Shown: positions 1-7,836 of the stretch, piece by piece
Position numbering within the stretch: position 1 is the stretch's first letter
How the letters are laid out: every line of letters begins with the position of its first letter
Source of the DNA: Granulicella sp.
GTDB taxonomy: Bacteria; Acidobacteriota; Terriglobia; Terriglobales; Acidobacteriaceae
Length of the DNA stretch: 17,619 bases
Assembly (NCBI GenBank): GCA_003133205.1
Contig: PKWK01000154.1
Span: 14,760 to 32,378, forward strand
Direction: 5' to 3'
The notes under the pieces: generated by a model
What the model saw: only the letters and a program-made list of their open reading frames with translations
Told to the model about the DNA's origin: nothing
The model's database searches: none
Position numbers and translations under genes: made by a program

Positions 1-1914
1 CCCCGGTTACCGAGGTCCACGTGCCGATCACCGTCCACATCCCGTTCACAATCGATGGATTCTCCGTCTCCACAAAGTTGCGGAAGTTGGGATTCACCGT
101 CGTCGAGGTGACGCTGGCGGCAGGGATGGGCTTGCTTGCGATTGCAGTAACTTCAGGGCCGGGATCGCTGATGTTGTGCTTGGGTTGAATGCTGACGCGA
201 AGGTATTTGCCGACGTCGCCGGCGGTCAGCGTATAGCTTCGCAGGGGCATATTGCCGCGGCTGACGGCGACCTTGCGCGGGTTCGCACAGGAGGCGTCGT
301 CACATTGATACCAGGTGATGAGCGACTGGTCTTCGTGGCCGCCGAGGCCGAGCACGTAGTGGACGGCAACCTTGCCGTTGAGCGGAACTGCAACCACTGG
401 CTGGCTGGTGAATTTGGGTGGATCGAGGAACGTTGGTTCCACGTTTACGTGCACCGTGAGGTAGAAGCCATTTGCCGCTTTGGCCTTGACGGCAACGTAT
501 TCCGCGCGGCCGGTCTTGTTGTTGCCGCTGATCGTAACCTTGTTTCCCGTGGTCGAGCTGAGGGTGACCAGGTCGGACGCAGCGGACCAGGTGACCGGCG
601 TGTCCTTCGCGCGAGCCGGCAATACGTTCGCGGTGATGGTCGCACTGGCTGCTCCCGTGCGAACCGTGGGCGACACGGCGCGGCTGACGAATGGCCCGCC
701 GCCGGGAATACCTTCGGGTTGCGGAGGACCGGTGACGGTCATACGGAAGACGGCGCTGCCTTCGCTCTCATACTTTGCGCGCGCATTGGCCGGATCCCAG
801 TCGTCGACCGGACCGTTGGGAAGAGCGGCGCGCAGCAGGTTCCACGGGTTGAAGGCCTTCACCTCTTCGTCGCTCAGTTCGCGTGAGAGCGTGTACGTCG
901 GCGGACCCAGAAGGCTGTCCTTGATGGCGAGCGGCTTTCCGTTCGCGTCTTTCACGTGATAGGTAAGCGAGTAGAGGTTTTGCCGCACCGCGGCCTTCCA
1001 CACCATCCACGCCACCGGAGACTTCGGCGTATTGACCGGCATCACACAGTTGATCAGCGTGTCCGGATTTCCGAATCCCTTGTAGAATTCGAGGCCCCGC
1101 GACGCCTTGAAGACGGTGTTGATGAAGGTGAGTCCGAGGCCGACATGACGCCGTTACCGGTCGGGAAGTAAATTTCGGAGTCGTTGAAGACGCCGACCGT
1201 CCCACCACCGAGGAAGTCGTCGGTGCCCTCGATGAATACGTTGGTGAAGTACGACCGCGTGGTCCGGATGAACGTCGTGTCCAGCCGGCTGAGGAAGGCG
1301 ACGTGGGAATAGACGTGCTTGTCGCCCGTCATCTGGATCGCAACCGCCTGCGTGATCACGTCGGAGCGCTTTTTGAGGTTCTTCGAGGGGTCGCCGGGAT
1401 ACTCGTAGTCGAGGTTGGCGTAGTTCACGACGGTGAGGTTCATCATTGTGAAGCCGGTGGCGTTGATATCGAAAATGTAGCCGTTGTTGGTGGCACCCTC
1501 TTTGTTGCCCCGATTGTCGGCCAGCACCACCTTCCGGCGGTCGTCGGTGAGCCCGAGGATCGTAATGTAGTTCTTGGTGACCTATATGCTGTAAAGCGCA
1601 GACTCGTCAACGTGAAGGAAATACACGTCCGGCTTGATGCCGATGACGGTCGGCTTATCCGGCGTGCCGGCGGCCGCCGCGGCATAGGCTGCCTGCAACG
1701 TCTTGAATTTTCTGGTGGCCGGGTCGTCCTGGGAGAGGCTGCTGTCGACTAGGTAGTCGTACCGATAGTTCGTGGTGTCGAACTTTACGCCGGTATAGCC
1801 ATTGAATGGCGCCGCATCGCGCAGATTGTCCTGCGCCTGGGCGACCGGCCAAACTACCGAGGCGACCAGCAATACCGCCACCACCATTCCCAATCTCCGT
1901 TCGTACACTCTCAT
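1..1914 (-). pseudogene. Pectinesterase-like (CE8) secreted protein, interrupted, 3' end outside window
   Basis: The gene starts at an ATG (1914) behind a CAGGAGA ribosome site and encodes a signal peptide ending near VAQAQ. The first about 110 residues end at an in-frame TAG (1584–1582). The same frame then continues with clear pectin methylesterase blocks: a QAVA segment, LDTTF (cf. the family QDT motif) and IEGTDDFLGG (cf. GTVDFIFG), so both catalytic aspartates appear kept. Near 1141–1150 the frame shifts by a net -1 (or +2). It resumes as GLGLTFINTVFKASRG and stays open to the left edge through an Ig/Big-like region (about 730–440) and a further beta-rich tail. Two independent lesions argue for a pseudogene rather than one sequencing error. 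The usual C-terminal LGRPW block is not evident, so this is a divergent CE8-like protein. It would have de-esterified pectin outside the cytoplasm. Confidence 0.8.
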
Positions 1915-2105
1915 AATGTCTCCTGACGGATCCGCACAGATTTGCGCGCTGGCGATTGGTGACCACCCAGGCATCCAGTCGGCAAATTGGTCGGATCACT
2001 GCGAGGAAACATTAAGCCAGCAATACGAGCCTGTCAACCGGTCCGTTTTCTGGAATGTGCTGGCCAGAGACGCCCCTCAATCGCGAACCGGGAGACCTAC
2101 TCTGG

Positions 2106-2111
2106 TAGCCT
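2106..2111 (+). promoter_or_regulatory. Possible -10 box for leaderless proC mRNA
   Basis: TAGCCT ends six bases before the proC ATG, so the predicted transcription start falls on or next to the A of ATG. No convincing -35 hexamer was found. The same arrangement occurs before ctaA and the antitoxin gene. Confidence 0.3.
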
Positions 2112-2117
2112 GTTTGC

Positions 2118-2972
2118 ATGAGCACTGACACGTTCGAACTACCAGTCCAGGCGGGTGGCCTGCCCAATCTGCGCGTTGCCATCCTCGGCGCGGGCAAGAT
2201 GGGCGGCATCCTGCTCCAGGCCTTTCTGAAGAACAACCTTCTGCTTCCCGAGCAGATCGTCGCGACGGTGCAGCATCCGGACCGCGCCCTGGCACTTTCC
2301 GTGCAGTTTGGCGTCGAGGTGGGCACCAACAACCTCGCGGCGGCCAAGTTCGCTGACGTCATCCTGCTGGGCGTCAAGCCGATGCAGGTCCCGGCCGTGG
2401 TCGCCGAAATTACCCCGGCGCTGACGCCGGACAAGCTGCTGCTCTCCTTCGCCGCTTCGGTGACGACGCGATCGATCGAGGATGCAGCCGGATGCGATCT
2501 CGCGGTGATCCGCGCGATGCCCAACACGCCGGCGATGCTCGCCGCGGCCATCACTGCGCTTTGCCCAGGGCGCTTCGTCGCGCCTAAGCAAATGGCGATT
2601 GCGCAGCGCATCTTCGAGACCGTCGGGCGCACCGTGGTGGTCGACGAGAAGCACATGGACGCAGTGACCGGCCTCTCCGGCTCCGGACCGGCGTTTCTCT
2701 ACATCATCATCGAGGCTCTGGCGGAGGCCGGCGTCAACGTAGGGCTGCCACGCGACGTTGCCACTCTGCTGGCTGCGCAGACGGCGTACGGTTCGGCGCG
2801 GATGGTGCTGGAGACCGGCTACCACCCGGCATTGCTAAAGGACCAGGTGACCACGCCGGCGGGCTGCACGGTCGACGGCATCCTCGAACTCGAGGAGGGC
2901 GGCCTGCGGGTAACGCTGATCAAAGCCGTCAAACGCGCAACTCAGCGTGCGAAGGAACTCGCCACGGGATGA
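2118..2972 (+). CDS. proC: Pyrroline-5-carboxylate reductase
   Basis: This 284-residue enzyme catalyses the last step of proline synthesis, the NAD(P)H-dependent reduction of 1-pyrroline-5-carboxylate in the cytoplasm. The N-terminal Rossmann motif GAGKMG sits at residues 24–29. The middle carries VKPMQVPAVV and the RAMPNTPA segment. The C-terminal half has the family signature around LKDQVTTPAGCTVDG followed by LEEGGLR. Length is slightly above the usual 260–280 because of about 17 extra N-terminal residues. No Shine-Dalgarno precedes the ATG; instead TAGCCT lies six bases upstream, compatible with leaderless translation. A start further inside is possible but no better initiation site is visible. 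It stands alone, divergent from the broken pectinesterase gene, with no other proline genes nearby. Confidence 0.95.
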   Translation: MSTDTFELPVQAGGLPNLRVAILGAGKMGGILLQAFLKNNLLLPEQIVATVQHPDRALALSVQFGVEVGTNNLAAAKFADVILLGVKPMQVPAVVAEITPALTPDKLLLSFAASVTTRSIEDAAGCDLAVIRAMPNTPAMLAAAITALCPGRFVAPKQMAIAQRIFETVGRTVVVDEKHMDAVTGLSGSGPAFLYIIIEALAEAGVNVGLPRDVATLLAAQTAYGSARMVLETGYHPALLKDQVTTPAGCTVDGILELEEGGLRVTLIKAVKRATQRAKELATG

Positions 2973-3074
2973 TTCAGCTACCGGGTAAATACGCTGGTTA
3001 ACAATGCCTTTCTGACGACCGGCTCGCGGGCAGAGGTGTGGCCTCCGTCACTGTTTTTGAAGCGGACGACGCAG

Positions 3075-3080
3075 TATATT
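3075..3080 (+). promoter_or_regulatory. Possible -10 box for the duplicated-domain secreted protein
   Basis: TATATT (five of six consensus bases) lies 61 bases before the ATG at 3142, in the 170-bp gap after proC. The upstream region is T-rich (TGTTTTTG) but holds no clear -35 box. Confidence 0.3.
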
Positions 3081-3141
3081 GATGGATCGTGGCATGGCTG
3101 ATTAGGGCCTGCCCGATGATTTGGAAACGGGAGCATAACCC

Positions 3142-3717
3142 ATGATGAAGGCTCTGTTCAGGGCTTGTTTATTTGCAACATGTTTGACCTTAGTTAGCTC
3201 GGTCGCTCAAGCGCAACAGAGGGTCCACGCAGTATCCGGAACGGTTACGTCGATCAATCCCAAGATAGGGATGACTGAAATCGACACCGACGACGGCTCC
3301 TCCGCGCACTTCCGATGGCTGAAGAAGTCCGAGGAATCGATTGAGTTCGACAAGACCGTAAGTGCCGACGCAGTCACTGCGGACAAGTTCACAACCAAGG
3401 GAACCCACGTGATCGTCTACTTCTTCGGCGAAGGCGACGTGCGAACCGTGGTGGCCTTGCGCGATCTCGGAGATGGATCGGTGGCAAAGACGTCCGGAAC
3501 CGTCGTCAAGCTAAATCGCAAGGAACATCTGCTGACCATCAAGAACAGTTCAGGGGCCGAAGAGTCTTTTCATCTTGACCCCAAAACGGTGGCCGACACA
3601 GCGACAGGTGTGACTCAAGGTTTCAAATTCGACCTGAGCAAGGGCGAGCAGGTGCGAGTCACTGCCGCCCAGGCCAATGGCAGCGCAACCGCTTTGCTGA
3701 TCGTCCCAGGCGTCTGA
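3142..3717 (+). CDS. Small secreted protein with a duplicated beta-rich domain
   Basis: This 191-residue protein has a signal peptide (residues 1–24, cut near VAQA/QQ) and is predicted to be periplasmic or secreted. The mature part appears to be two copies of one about 60-residue unit. Residues 31–92 begin VSGTVTSINPKIGMTEIDT and residues 117–175 begin TSGTVVKLNRKEHLLTIKN. Each copy then continues with a G-S/A-x-x-x-F strand and ends in a stretch rich in K, T and V. The pattern resembles DUF5666-type OB/beta-barrel repeats, but this is a resemblance only and no function can be assigned. A GGGAGCAT sequence about eight bases before the ATG could serve as the ribosome site; the second ATG directly after it is an alternative start. 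It lies between proC and ctaA with no sign of a functional link. Confidence 0.8.
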   Translation: MMKALFRACLFATCLTLVSSVAQAQQRVHAVSGTVTSINPKIGMTEIDTDDGSSAHFRWLKKSEESIEFDKTVSADAVTADKFTTKGTHVIVYFFGEGDVRTVVALRDLGDGSVAKTSGTVVKLNRKEHLLTIKNSSGAEESFHLDPKTVADTATGVTQGFKFDLSKGEQVRVTAAQANGSATALLIVPGV

Positions 3718-3764
3718 GGCGGACCGCTTTGCTCGGCCACCAACCCTGTAGCCGGGCGACCGCA

Positions 3765-3770
3765 TAGAAT
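3765..3770 (+). promoter_or_regulatory. Possible -10 box for leaderless ctaA mRNA
   Basis: TAGAAT (five of six consensus bases) ends six bases before the ctaA ATG, and no Shine-Dalgarno is present in the six-base gap. No good -35 box is seen. Confidence 0.35.
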
Positions 3771-3776
3771 CGAGTT

Positions 3777-4802
3777 ATGCTCGCAGCGTCCGCAAACCCG
3801 GCCACGCACAACCGCATCCTGCCGCGCATCGCGTGGTTCGCGGTCTTCTACAACGTGCTCGTCATTTTGTGGGGGGCGCTGGTCCGCGCGAGCGGCTCGG
3901 GCGCTGGCTGCGGCAATCACTGGCCGCTGTGCAACGGCCAGGTAATTCCGGTGTCGCCCGGTTTTCATACCGTCATCGAATTCACGCACCGGCAGATGAC
4001 GGTTGGCTCGACGTTGGTCGTGATCGCATTGCTCGTCTGGACCTTTCGCGCGACGGTGAAGGGCCACGCAGCACGTGGATTTGCAATTGCGTCGATGCTC
4101 CTGCTGCTCAACGAGGCGCTGCTCGGTGCGCTGCTGGTGAAGCTGGGATACGTGACCGGCAACCAGTCTTCGGGGCGCATGGTGTTGCTCTCGATCCATC
4201 TCAGCAACACGCTGCTGCTGGTGGCCGCACTGACGTTGACCGCACGATTTCTCTCGACTGGCCAGCGCTGGGCTGGACTGCACCGCGCGCCAGGATTCGG
4301 GTGGGGGGGCGCCGGACTCGCGGCAACAATTGGCGTCGGCGTCAGCGGATCGATGGCTGCGCTGGGCGACACGCTCTTCCCTGCCGTCTCGCTACGCGCC
4401 GCATACGCACAGGATTTCGCGGCCAGCTCGCCGTGGCTGCTGCGGCTGCGCCTCGTCCATCCGATCAGCGCGCTGGTTGCCGCTCTCTTTGTGATCTGGC
4501 TAGTTGGCCGCTCGCGCCAGATAGGCCAACATGAAGCTGCCCCAGGTGAGCCAGACAGACAAGAGATAACCCGCGCACGCCTTGCGGGCCTGGTCCTCGG
4601 CCTGCTCGGCCTCCAGTTCGCGCTTGGCATCGCCGACGTGCTACTGCTTGCGCCCGCGTGGATGCAACTGCTCCACCTGCTCGGCGCCGAACTTTATTGG
4701 GTTGCGCTGGTGCTGCTCGCGGCGGAGACGATCTGGCCGACAGGAACGCTGGCGTTGTCCGGAACGCCGACACCCTCGCCGGTGACGACCACGGTCGCGT
4801 AG
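3777..4802 (+). CDS. ctaA: COX15/CtaA family haem A synthase
   Basis: This is a 341-residue polytopic membrane protein with about eight helices. Members of the family oxidise the C8 methyl of haem O to make haem A for aa3-type cytochrome oxidases. Visible hallmarks are the ExxHR motif (E68, H71, R72), an N-terminal loop with a cysteine pair (C45, C52) in GCGNHWPLCNG, and histidines H141, H228 and H300 near helix ends, matching the expected haem ligands. Residues 165–215 form a loop richer in G/A than usual. No oxidase subunit gene or haem O synthase (ctaB) is near, so the link to respiration rests on family knowledge. Translation probably starts without a Shine-Dalgarno (TAGAAT box six bases upstream). 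Confidence 0.9.
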   Translation: MLAASANPATHNRILPRIAWFAVFYNVLVILWGALVRASGSGAGCGNHWPLCNGQVIPVSPGFHTVIEFTHRQMTVGSTLVVIALLVWTFRATVKGHAARGFAIASMLLLLNEALLGALLVKLGYVTGNQSSGRMVLLSIHLSNTLLLVAALTLTARFLSTGQRWAGLHRAPGFGWGGAGLAATIGVGVSGSMAALGDTLFPAVSLRAAYAQDFAASSPWLLRLRLVHPISALVAALFVIWLVGRSRQIGQHEAAPGEPDRQEITRARLAGLVLGLLGLQFALGIADVLLLAPAWMQLLHLLGAELYWVALVLLAAETIWPTGTLALSGTPTPSPVTTTVA

Positions 4803-4830
4803 GCTTCTCATTTAATAAGGAACACAAGAA

Positions 4831-4859
4831 ACCCGGACACGATGGTCCTGTGCCCGGGT
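4831..4859. terminator. Hairpin between convergent ctaA and the LEA-like gene
   Basis: ACCCGGACAC and GTGCCCGGGT pair with one mismatch around a nine-base loop. On the minus strand the stem is followed by a T-rich stretch (TTTCTTGTGTTCCTT), so it best serves the minus-strand gene. It may also end ctaA transcription. Confidence 0.55.
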
Positions 4860-4921
4860 CATTCCTTGAATGAATCTCATTTGCGGCTAAGCCATTCGCC
4901 TGGCCGTCGCCCGCTCAGGCC

Positions 4922-5404
4922 TTAATGAGTTTCCGGCTTGCCTGCGACTGCGTCCCCGGCATTCTCGGTCGCGTGAGCAGTGCTCTTAGCGGCAACTTTG
5001 GTGCCGTGGGCAGTGTCCTTGGCTGCGACCTTGGTTCCATGCGCGGTGTCCTTGGCGGCTACCGTCGTGCCATGCGCTGTGTCCTTGGCCGCGACTTTGG
5101 TTCCGTGGCCGACATCCTCGGCTCCGACCTTGGTGTCGTGTCCGACCACTTTGGCGCCGTCCGCGGTCTTATCTGCCGCGACGGCCGTGGCATGAGCCGT
5201 CTTATGGTAGACCTTCTTGGTCGCATGCCCTGTGTCCTTAGCGGCATCTTTCGTCGCGTGGCCGGTATCGACCGCGGCATCCTTGGTGGCGTGCCCGGCG
5301 TCCTTCATGTCCTGGCCCGCATCCTGAGCGTACGCCGCTCCGGAGCCAAGCCCTACTGCGAGCCCTGCGGCGAGCAAAAATCCTGTCACCCGAATCGTCT
5401 TCAT
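4922..5404 (-). CDS. Exported LEA-like protein of 11-residue His/Lys repeats
   Basis: The start is the ATG at 5404 behind GGAGGA; a longer frame upstream lacks such a site. The 160-residue product has a signal peptide (about 1–27, ending AYAQ). The mature part is almost wholly hydrophilic, alanine-rich and built of eleven-residue units with consensus T-A-H-G-T-K-V-A-A-K-D from residue 36 to about 152. Ten units are recognisable plus one seven-residue partial unit (79–85). Histidine recurs at the third place of nearly every unit. An 11-residue period with Ala, Lys, Asp and Thr is typical of LEA group 3-like amphipathic helices, which are linked to desiccation protection. The regular histidines could also bind metal. 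Function is inferred from composition only. It is divergent from the symporter gene and ends in a hairpin at 4831–4859. Confidence 0.85.
   Translation of the reverse strand: MKTIRVTGFLLAAGLAVGLGSGAAYAQDAGQDMKDAGHATKDAAVDTGHATKDAAKDTGHATKKVYHKTAHATAVAADKTADGAKVVGHDTKVGAEDVGHGTKVAAKDTAHGTTVAAKDTAHGTKVAAKDTAHGTKVAAKSTAHATENAGDAVAGKPETH
4949..5299 (-). repeat. Tandem 33-bp repeat array inside the LEA-like gene
   Basis: The coding sequence repeats every 33 bp. The four most alike units cover 4982–5113, each encoding one near-identical eleven-residue unit; older units towards the 5' end are more diverged. Such arrays commonly change copy number by slippage or recombination. Confidence 0.8.
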
Positions 5405-5503
5405 GCTTCGTCCTCCGGCTTGCTCTCGGCAGGCCATACTCAAGTAGATTCGCCAAACCGGCGGCGAGATGTACGGGACGTGAGGATTCGCTGGACGGTC
5501 GAA

Positions 5504-5532
5504 TGGCAACTGCTCGCCAAAATGCGTATATT
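5504..5532 (+). promoter_or_regulatory. Possible promoter of the symporter operon
   Basis: TGGCAA (5504–5509) and TATATT (5527–5532) are 17 bp apart and would give a 5' leader of about 70 bases. The -10 box is good and the -35 box is poor. Confidence 0.3.
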
Positions 5533-5589
5533 TCTCTACGTCTGCAAAATTAGTTCTCGACTCGAACAGACCGGCCGAAGCACCCATAG

Positions 5590-5603
5590 TTCCGCCGGCG
5601 GAA
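5590..5603. promoter_or_regulatory. 14-bp perfect palindrome at the symporter ribosome site
   Basis: TTCCGCCGGCGGAA is self-complementary and contains the GCGGAA that could act as Shine-Dalgarno for the ATG at 5611. It may be an operator or a hairpin hiding the ribosome site. No experimental analogue is known to me. Confidence 0.3.
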
Positions 5604-5610
5604 TGGAAGC

Positions 5611-7383
5611 ATGATCCCGATGCACTTTGCCCCGATCCCTGCCGTTTTCTTCTTCGCCACCCAGTTGACTCACCTCGCGCCGGTCGATTTCGCCATCCTG
5701 CTGCTGTACTTCGCGATGGTGATCTTCGTCGGCTTTTACGTGAAGGGATCAACCAACACCAGCGAACAGTTCTTCCTTGCCGGGCGCGAGATGTCGGCGT
5801 GGATCGCCGGACTCAGCTTCGTCTCGGCCAACCTCGGATCGCTCGAGTTGATGGGCTGGGCGGGTGCGGCCTACCAGTACGGCATCCTCGCGATCCACTG
5901 GTACTGGATCGGCGCGATTCCCGCGATGCTGTTCCTCGGCATCGTGATGATGCCCTTCTATTACATCTCGAAGACGCACTCCGTTCCGGGCTACCTGCAA
6001 CTTCGCTTCGGCGAGGGCGCGCGCGCGCTGTCGGGCGTCTCCTTCGCGTTCATGACGGTGCTGATGTCGGGCGTCAACATGTACTCGATGGCGCTGGTGA
6101 TGAAGGTGGTGCTGGGCTGGAACATCAACTTCTCGATGTGGGTCGGCGCTATTACCGTTGCGATCTACGTCATGCTCGGCGGCCTGCGGTCGGCCATCAT
6201 CAACGAGGTGCTGCAGTTTGTGCTGATCTGGGCGGGCGCGGCGCTGATCCCGATCCTTGGCCTGATCGAGGCCGGCGGCTGGACCAACCTGAAAGCGCTG
6301 ATCATCGCGCGTATGGGCGACCCGGCCTACATGCACATCTGGTCGACCACGGGCAGCTTCAGTTCCAACCCCATGGGAGTCCAGTGGACCGGCCTCGTCT
6401 TCGGACTCGGATTCGTGATCTCCTTCGGATATTGGACGACGGACTTCCTCGTCGTGCAGCGCATACTCTCGGCGAATAATCTTCGCGCTGCTCGGCTGGC
6501 TCCGATCATTGGTTCGGCGTTCAAGATGTTCGTGCCGTTCTTCGTCATTCTGCCAGGACTGCTGGCGCTGGTTCTGTTGAAGGATTCCGCCGGACACCTC
6601 ATCCAGCTCTACCCGACTGACTCGGACATGGTCATCAACCACGGCGCGCACAGCTTCAACGAGGTGCTTCCGATGATGATGGTGCGGTACCTCGGGCCGG
6701 GCCTGTTGGGCCTTGGCATCACCGCGCTGATCGCGGGCTTTATGTCGGGCATGGCCGGCAACGTCAGCGCCTTCTCTACCGTCTGGACATACGATATCTA
6801 CGGCGCGTACCTCAACAAAAAGGCCTCCGACGCGCACTACGTTCTGATGGGCCGCTGGTCGACCATCCTCGGCATGGCGGTCTCGGTCGGTACGGCCTAC
6901 CTGGTGATGAGCGCGGCCAGCATCATGGATTACGTGCAGGAACTGTTCAGCTTCTTCATCGCGCCACTGTTCGGCACGGTGATTCTAGGCATGCTGTGGA
7001 AGCGCGCCAGCAAGGCGGGCGGCTTCTGGGGCCTGCTGTGCGGCACCGCGTCGTCTGTCTTCATGTGGCTGGCGGTGATGCACGACAAGACCAACATCCG
7101 ATTCATGATTTTGGAGCCGCATGCGTCGGCCGACACCATCATTCGCGTGCAGGCCATGGCCGCCAACCTGTACCGCGCGCTGTGGTCGTGGTGCATCTGC
7201 GTGATCGTCACCGTCGTGGTCAGCTACATGACGAAGGCGACGCCCGAAGCGCAACTCACCGGCCTGGTCTACGGTTCGACCGTGATTCCGCATGACGGGT
7301 CAAGGAACGTTTTCGAGAAGCCGATCTTCTGGGCGGTTGTAATCGCCACCGTCCTGTTCATCCTCAACCTCTGGCTCTGGTAA
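5611..7383 (+). CDS. Sodium:solute symporter (SSS family)
   Basis: This 590-residue, strongly hydrophobic protein has about 14 predicted helices, a usual size for sugar-type members of the SSS (SGLT/PutP) family. These use the Na+ gradient to import sugars, amino acids or organic acids. Residues 30–80 carry the first helix, the loop with NTSEQFFLAGREMSAW, and the next helix SFVSANLGSLELMGWAG, which matches the family's Na+-site helix region. VMLGGLRSAIINEVLQF (around 190) is another strongly conserved block. The next two genes, a small membrane protein and an L-fucose-isomerase-like enzyme, suggest the cargo is a sugar, but the sequence does not say which. ATG at 5620 (GGAAG ten bases upstream) is an alternative start. 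Confidence 0.92.
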   Translation: MIPMHFAPIPAVFFFATQLTHLAPVDFAILLLYFAMVIFVGFYVKGSTNTSEQFFLAGREMSAWIAGLSFVSANLGSLELMGWAGAAYQYGILAIHWYWIGAIPAMLFLGIVMMPFYYISKTHSVPGYLQLRFGEGARALSGVSFAFMTVLMSGVNMYSMALVMKVVLGWNINFSMWVGAITVAIYVMLGGLRSAIINEVLQFVLIWAGAALIPILGLIEAGGWTNLKALIIARMGDPAYMHIWSTTGSFSSNPMGVQWTGLVFGLGFVISFGYWTTDFLVVQRILSANNLRAARLAPIIGSAFKMFVPFFVILPGLLALVLLKDSAGHLIQLYPTDSDMVINHGAHSFNEVLPMMMVRYLGPGLLGLGITALIAGFMSGMAGNVSAFSTVWTYDIYGAYLNKKASDAHYVLMGRWSTILGMAVSVGTAYLVMSAASIMDYVQELFSFFIAPLFGTVILGMLWKRASKAGGFWGLLCGTASSVFMWLAVMHDKTNIRFMILEPHASADTIIRVQAMAANLYRALWSWCICVIVTVVVSYMTKATPEAQLTGLVYGSTVIPHDGSRNVFEKPIFWAVVIATVLFILNLWLW

Positions 7384-7411
7384 CCCAACTGGCTCTCGCA
7401 AGGAAATGACA

Positions 7412-7663
7412 ATGACATCGCAACCCGAAGCACCGCATCCCCATCACGTCGATCCCAGCACTGAGCAGGCGCTGTCCATCTGGTTCTTCGTCGGCGTCCT
7501 CATGCTCTCCAGCGGACTGATCATCTTCGGCCAGGGCATCTACGAGTTCTGGCACCCGGGCACGACCGTTCTCGCCAACCTGCACCCAGCCTTCTGGTGG
7601 GGAATGCTTATGGTGCTGTTCGGCGGCTTCTACACCTTCCGATTCCGGCCCGAAATGGACTAG
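7412..7663 (+). CDS. Small two-helix membrane protein, likely symporter partner
   Basis: The product has 83 residues if it starts at the ATG at 7412, which lies seven bases after AAGGA. The ATG at 7406 directly abuts that site and is less likely. After a His/Pro-rich hydrophilic start (PEAPHPHHVDP) come two hydrophobic helices, about residues 23–43 and 58–75. They are joined by a short loop, GIYEFWHPGTTVLANLHP, and the protein ends FRFRPEMD. The gene begins 28 bases after the symporter stop, so the two are almost certainly cotranscribed. By analogy with DUF4212 small subunits that accompany some SSS carriers it may be an accessory subunit, although it does not look like DUF4212 itself. No specific family was recognised. 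Confidence 0.75.
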   Translation: MTSQPEAPHPHHVDPSTEQALSIWFFVGVLMLSSGLIIFGQGIYEFWHPGTTVLANLHPAFWWGMLMVLFGGFYTFRFRPEMD

Positions 7664-7836
7664 AACCTTAACACCGATCGACTCCGAGGAAACCGATTCA
7701 AGAGATTCAGTGGACCGACATACGGTGAGCGCAATCGGGTTTTTCATTTACCTTTTTTTTGAATTGGCTGCATCGGTGAAAATCGGTGCTAAGCCCTTTC
7801 CAACCGGCCGCGCAAAAGGCCAAGGAGTTTCAAGAA
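7664..7836 (+). other. Gap before the isomerase gene with a poly-T tract
   Basis: This 173-bp gap holds a T-rich run (7740–7760, ending in eight Ts). It is preceded by CCGATT (7693–7698) and AATCGG (7733–7738), which can pair across a long loop. This could be a weak terminator or attenuator that lowers isomerase expression relative to the symporter. No clear internal promoter is seen. Confidence 0.25.

Noticed and set aside
176..959. Plus-strand frames opposite the pectinesterase C-terminal region
   Set aside because: The minus strand reads as a coherent Ig-like region in frame with the pectinesterase, and the plus frames show no domain.
1582..1584. In-frame TAG as a recoded (pyrrolysine or readthrough) codon in the pectinesterase
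   Set aside because: No pyrrolysine genes or readthrough signals are visible, and a second lesion downstream makes simple decay likelier.
4949..5299. 33-bp tandem units considered as a CRISPR array
   Set aside because: There are no unique spacers between units, the units are contiguous, imperfect and in frame, and no cas genes are present.
5749..6837. A 362-codon minus-strand frame opposite the symporter
   Set aside because: Its composition (Arg, His, Asp, Glu) is what results from reading the opposite strand of hydrophobic codons, and there is no family resemblance.
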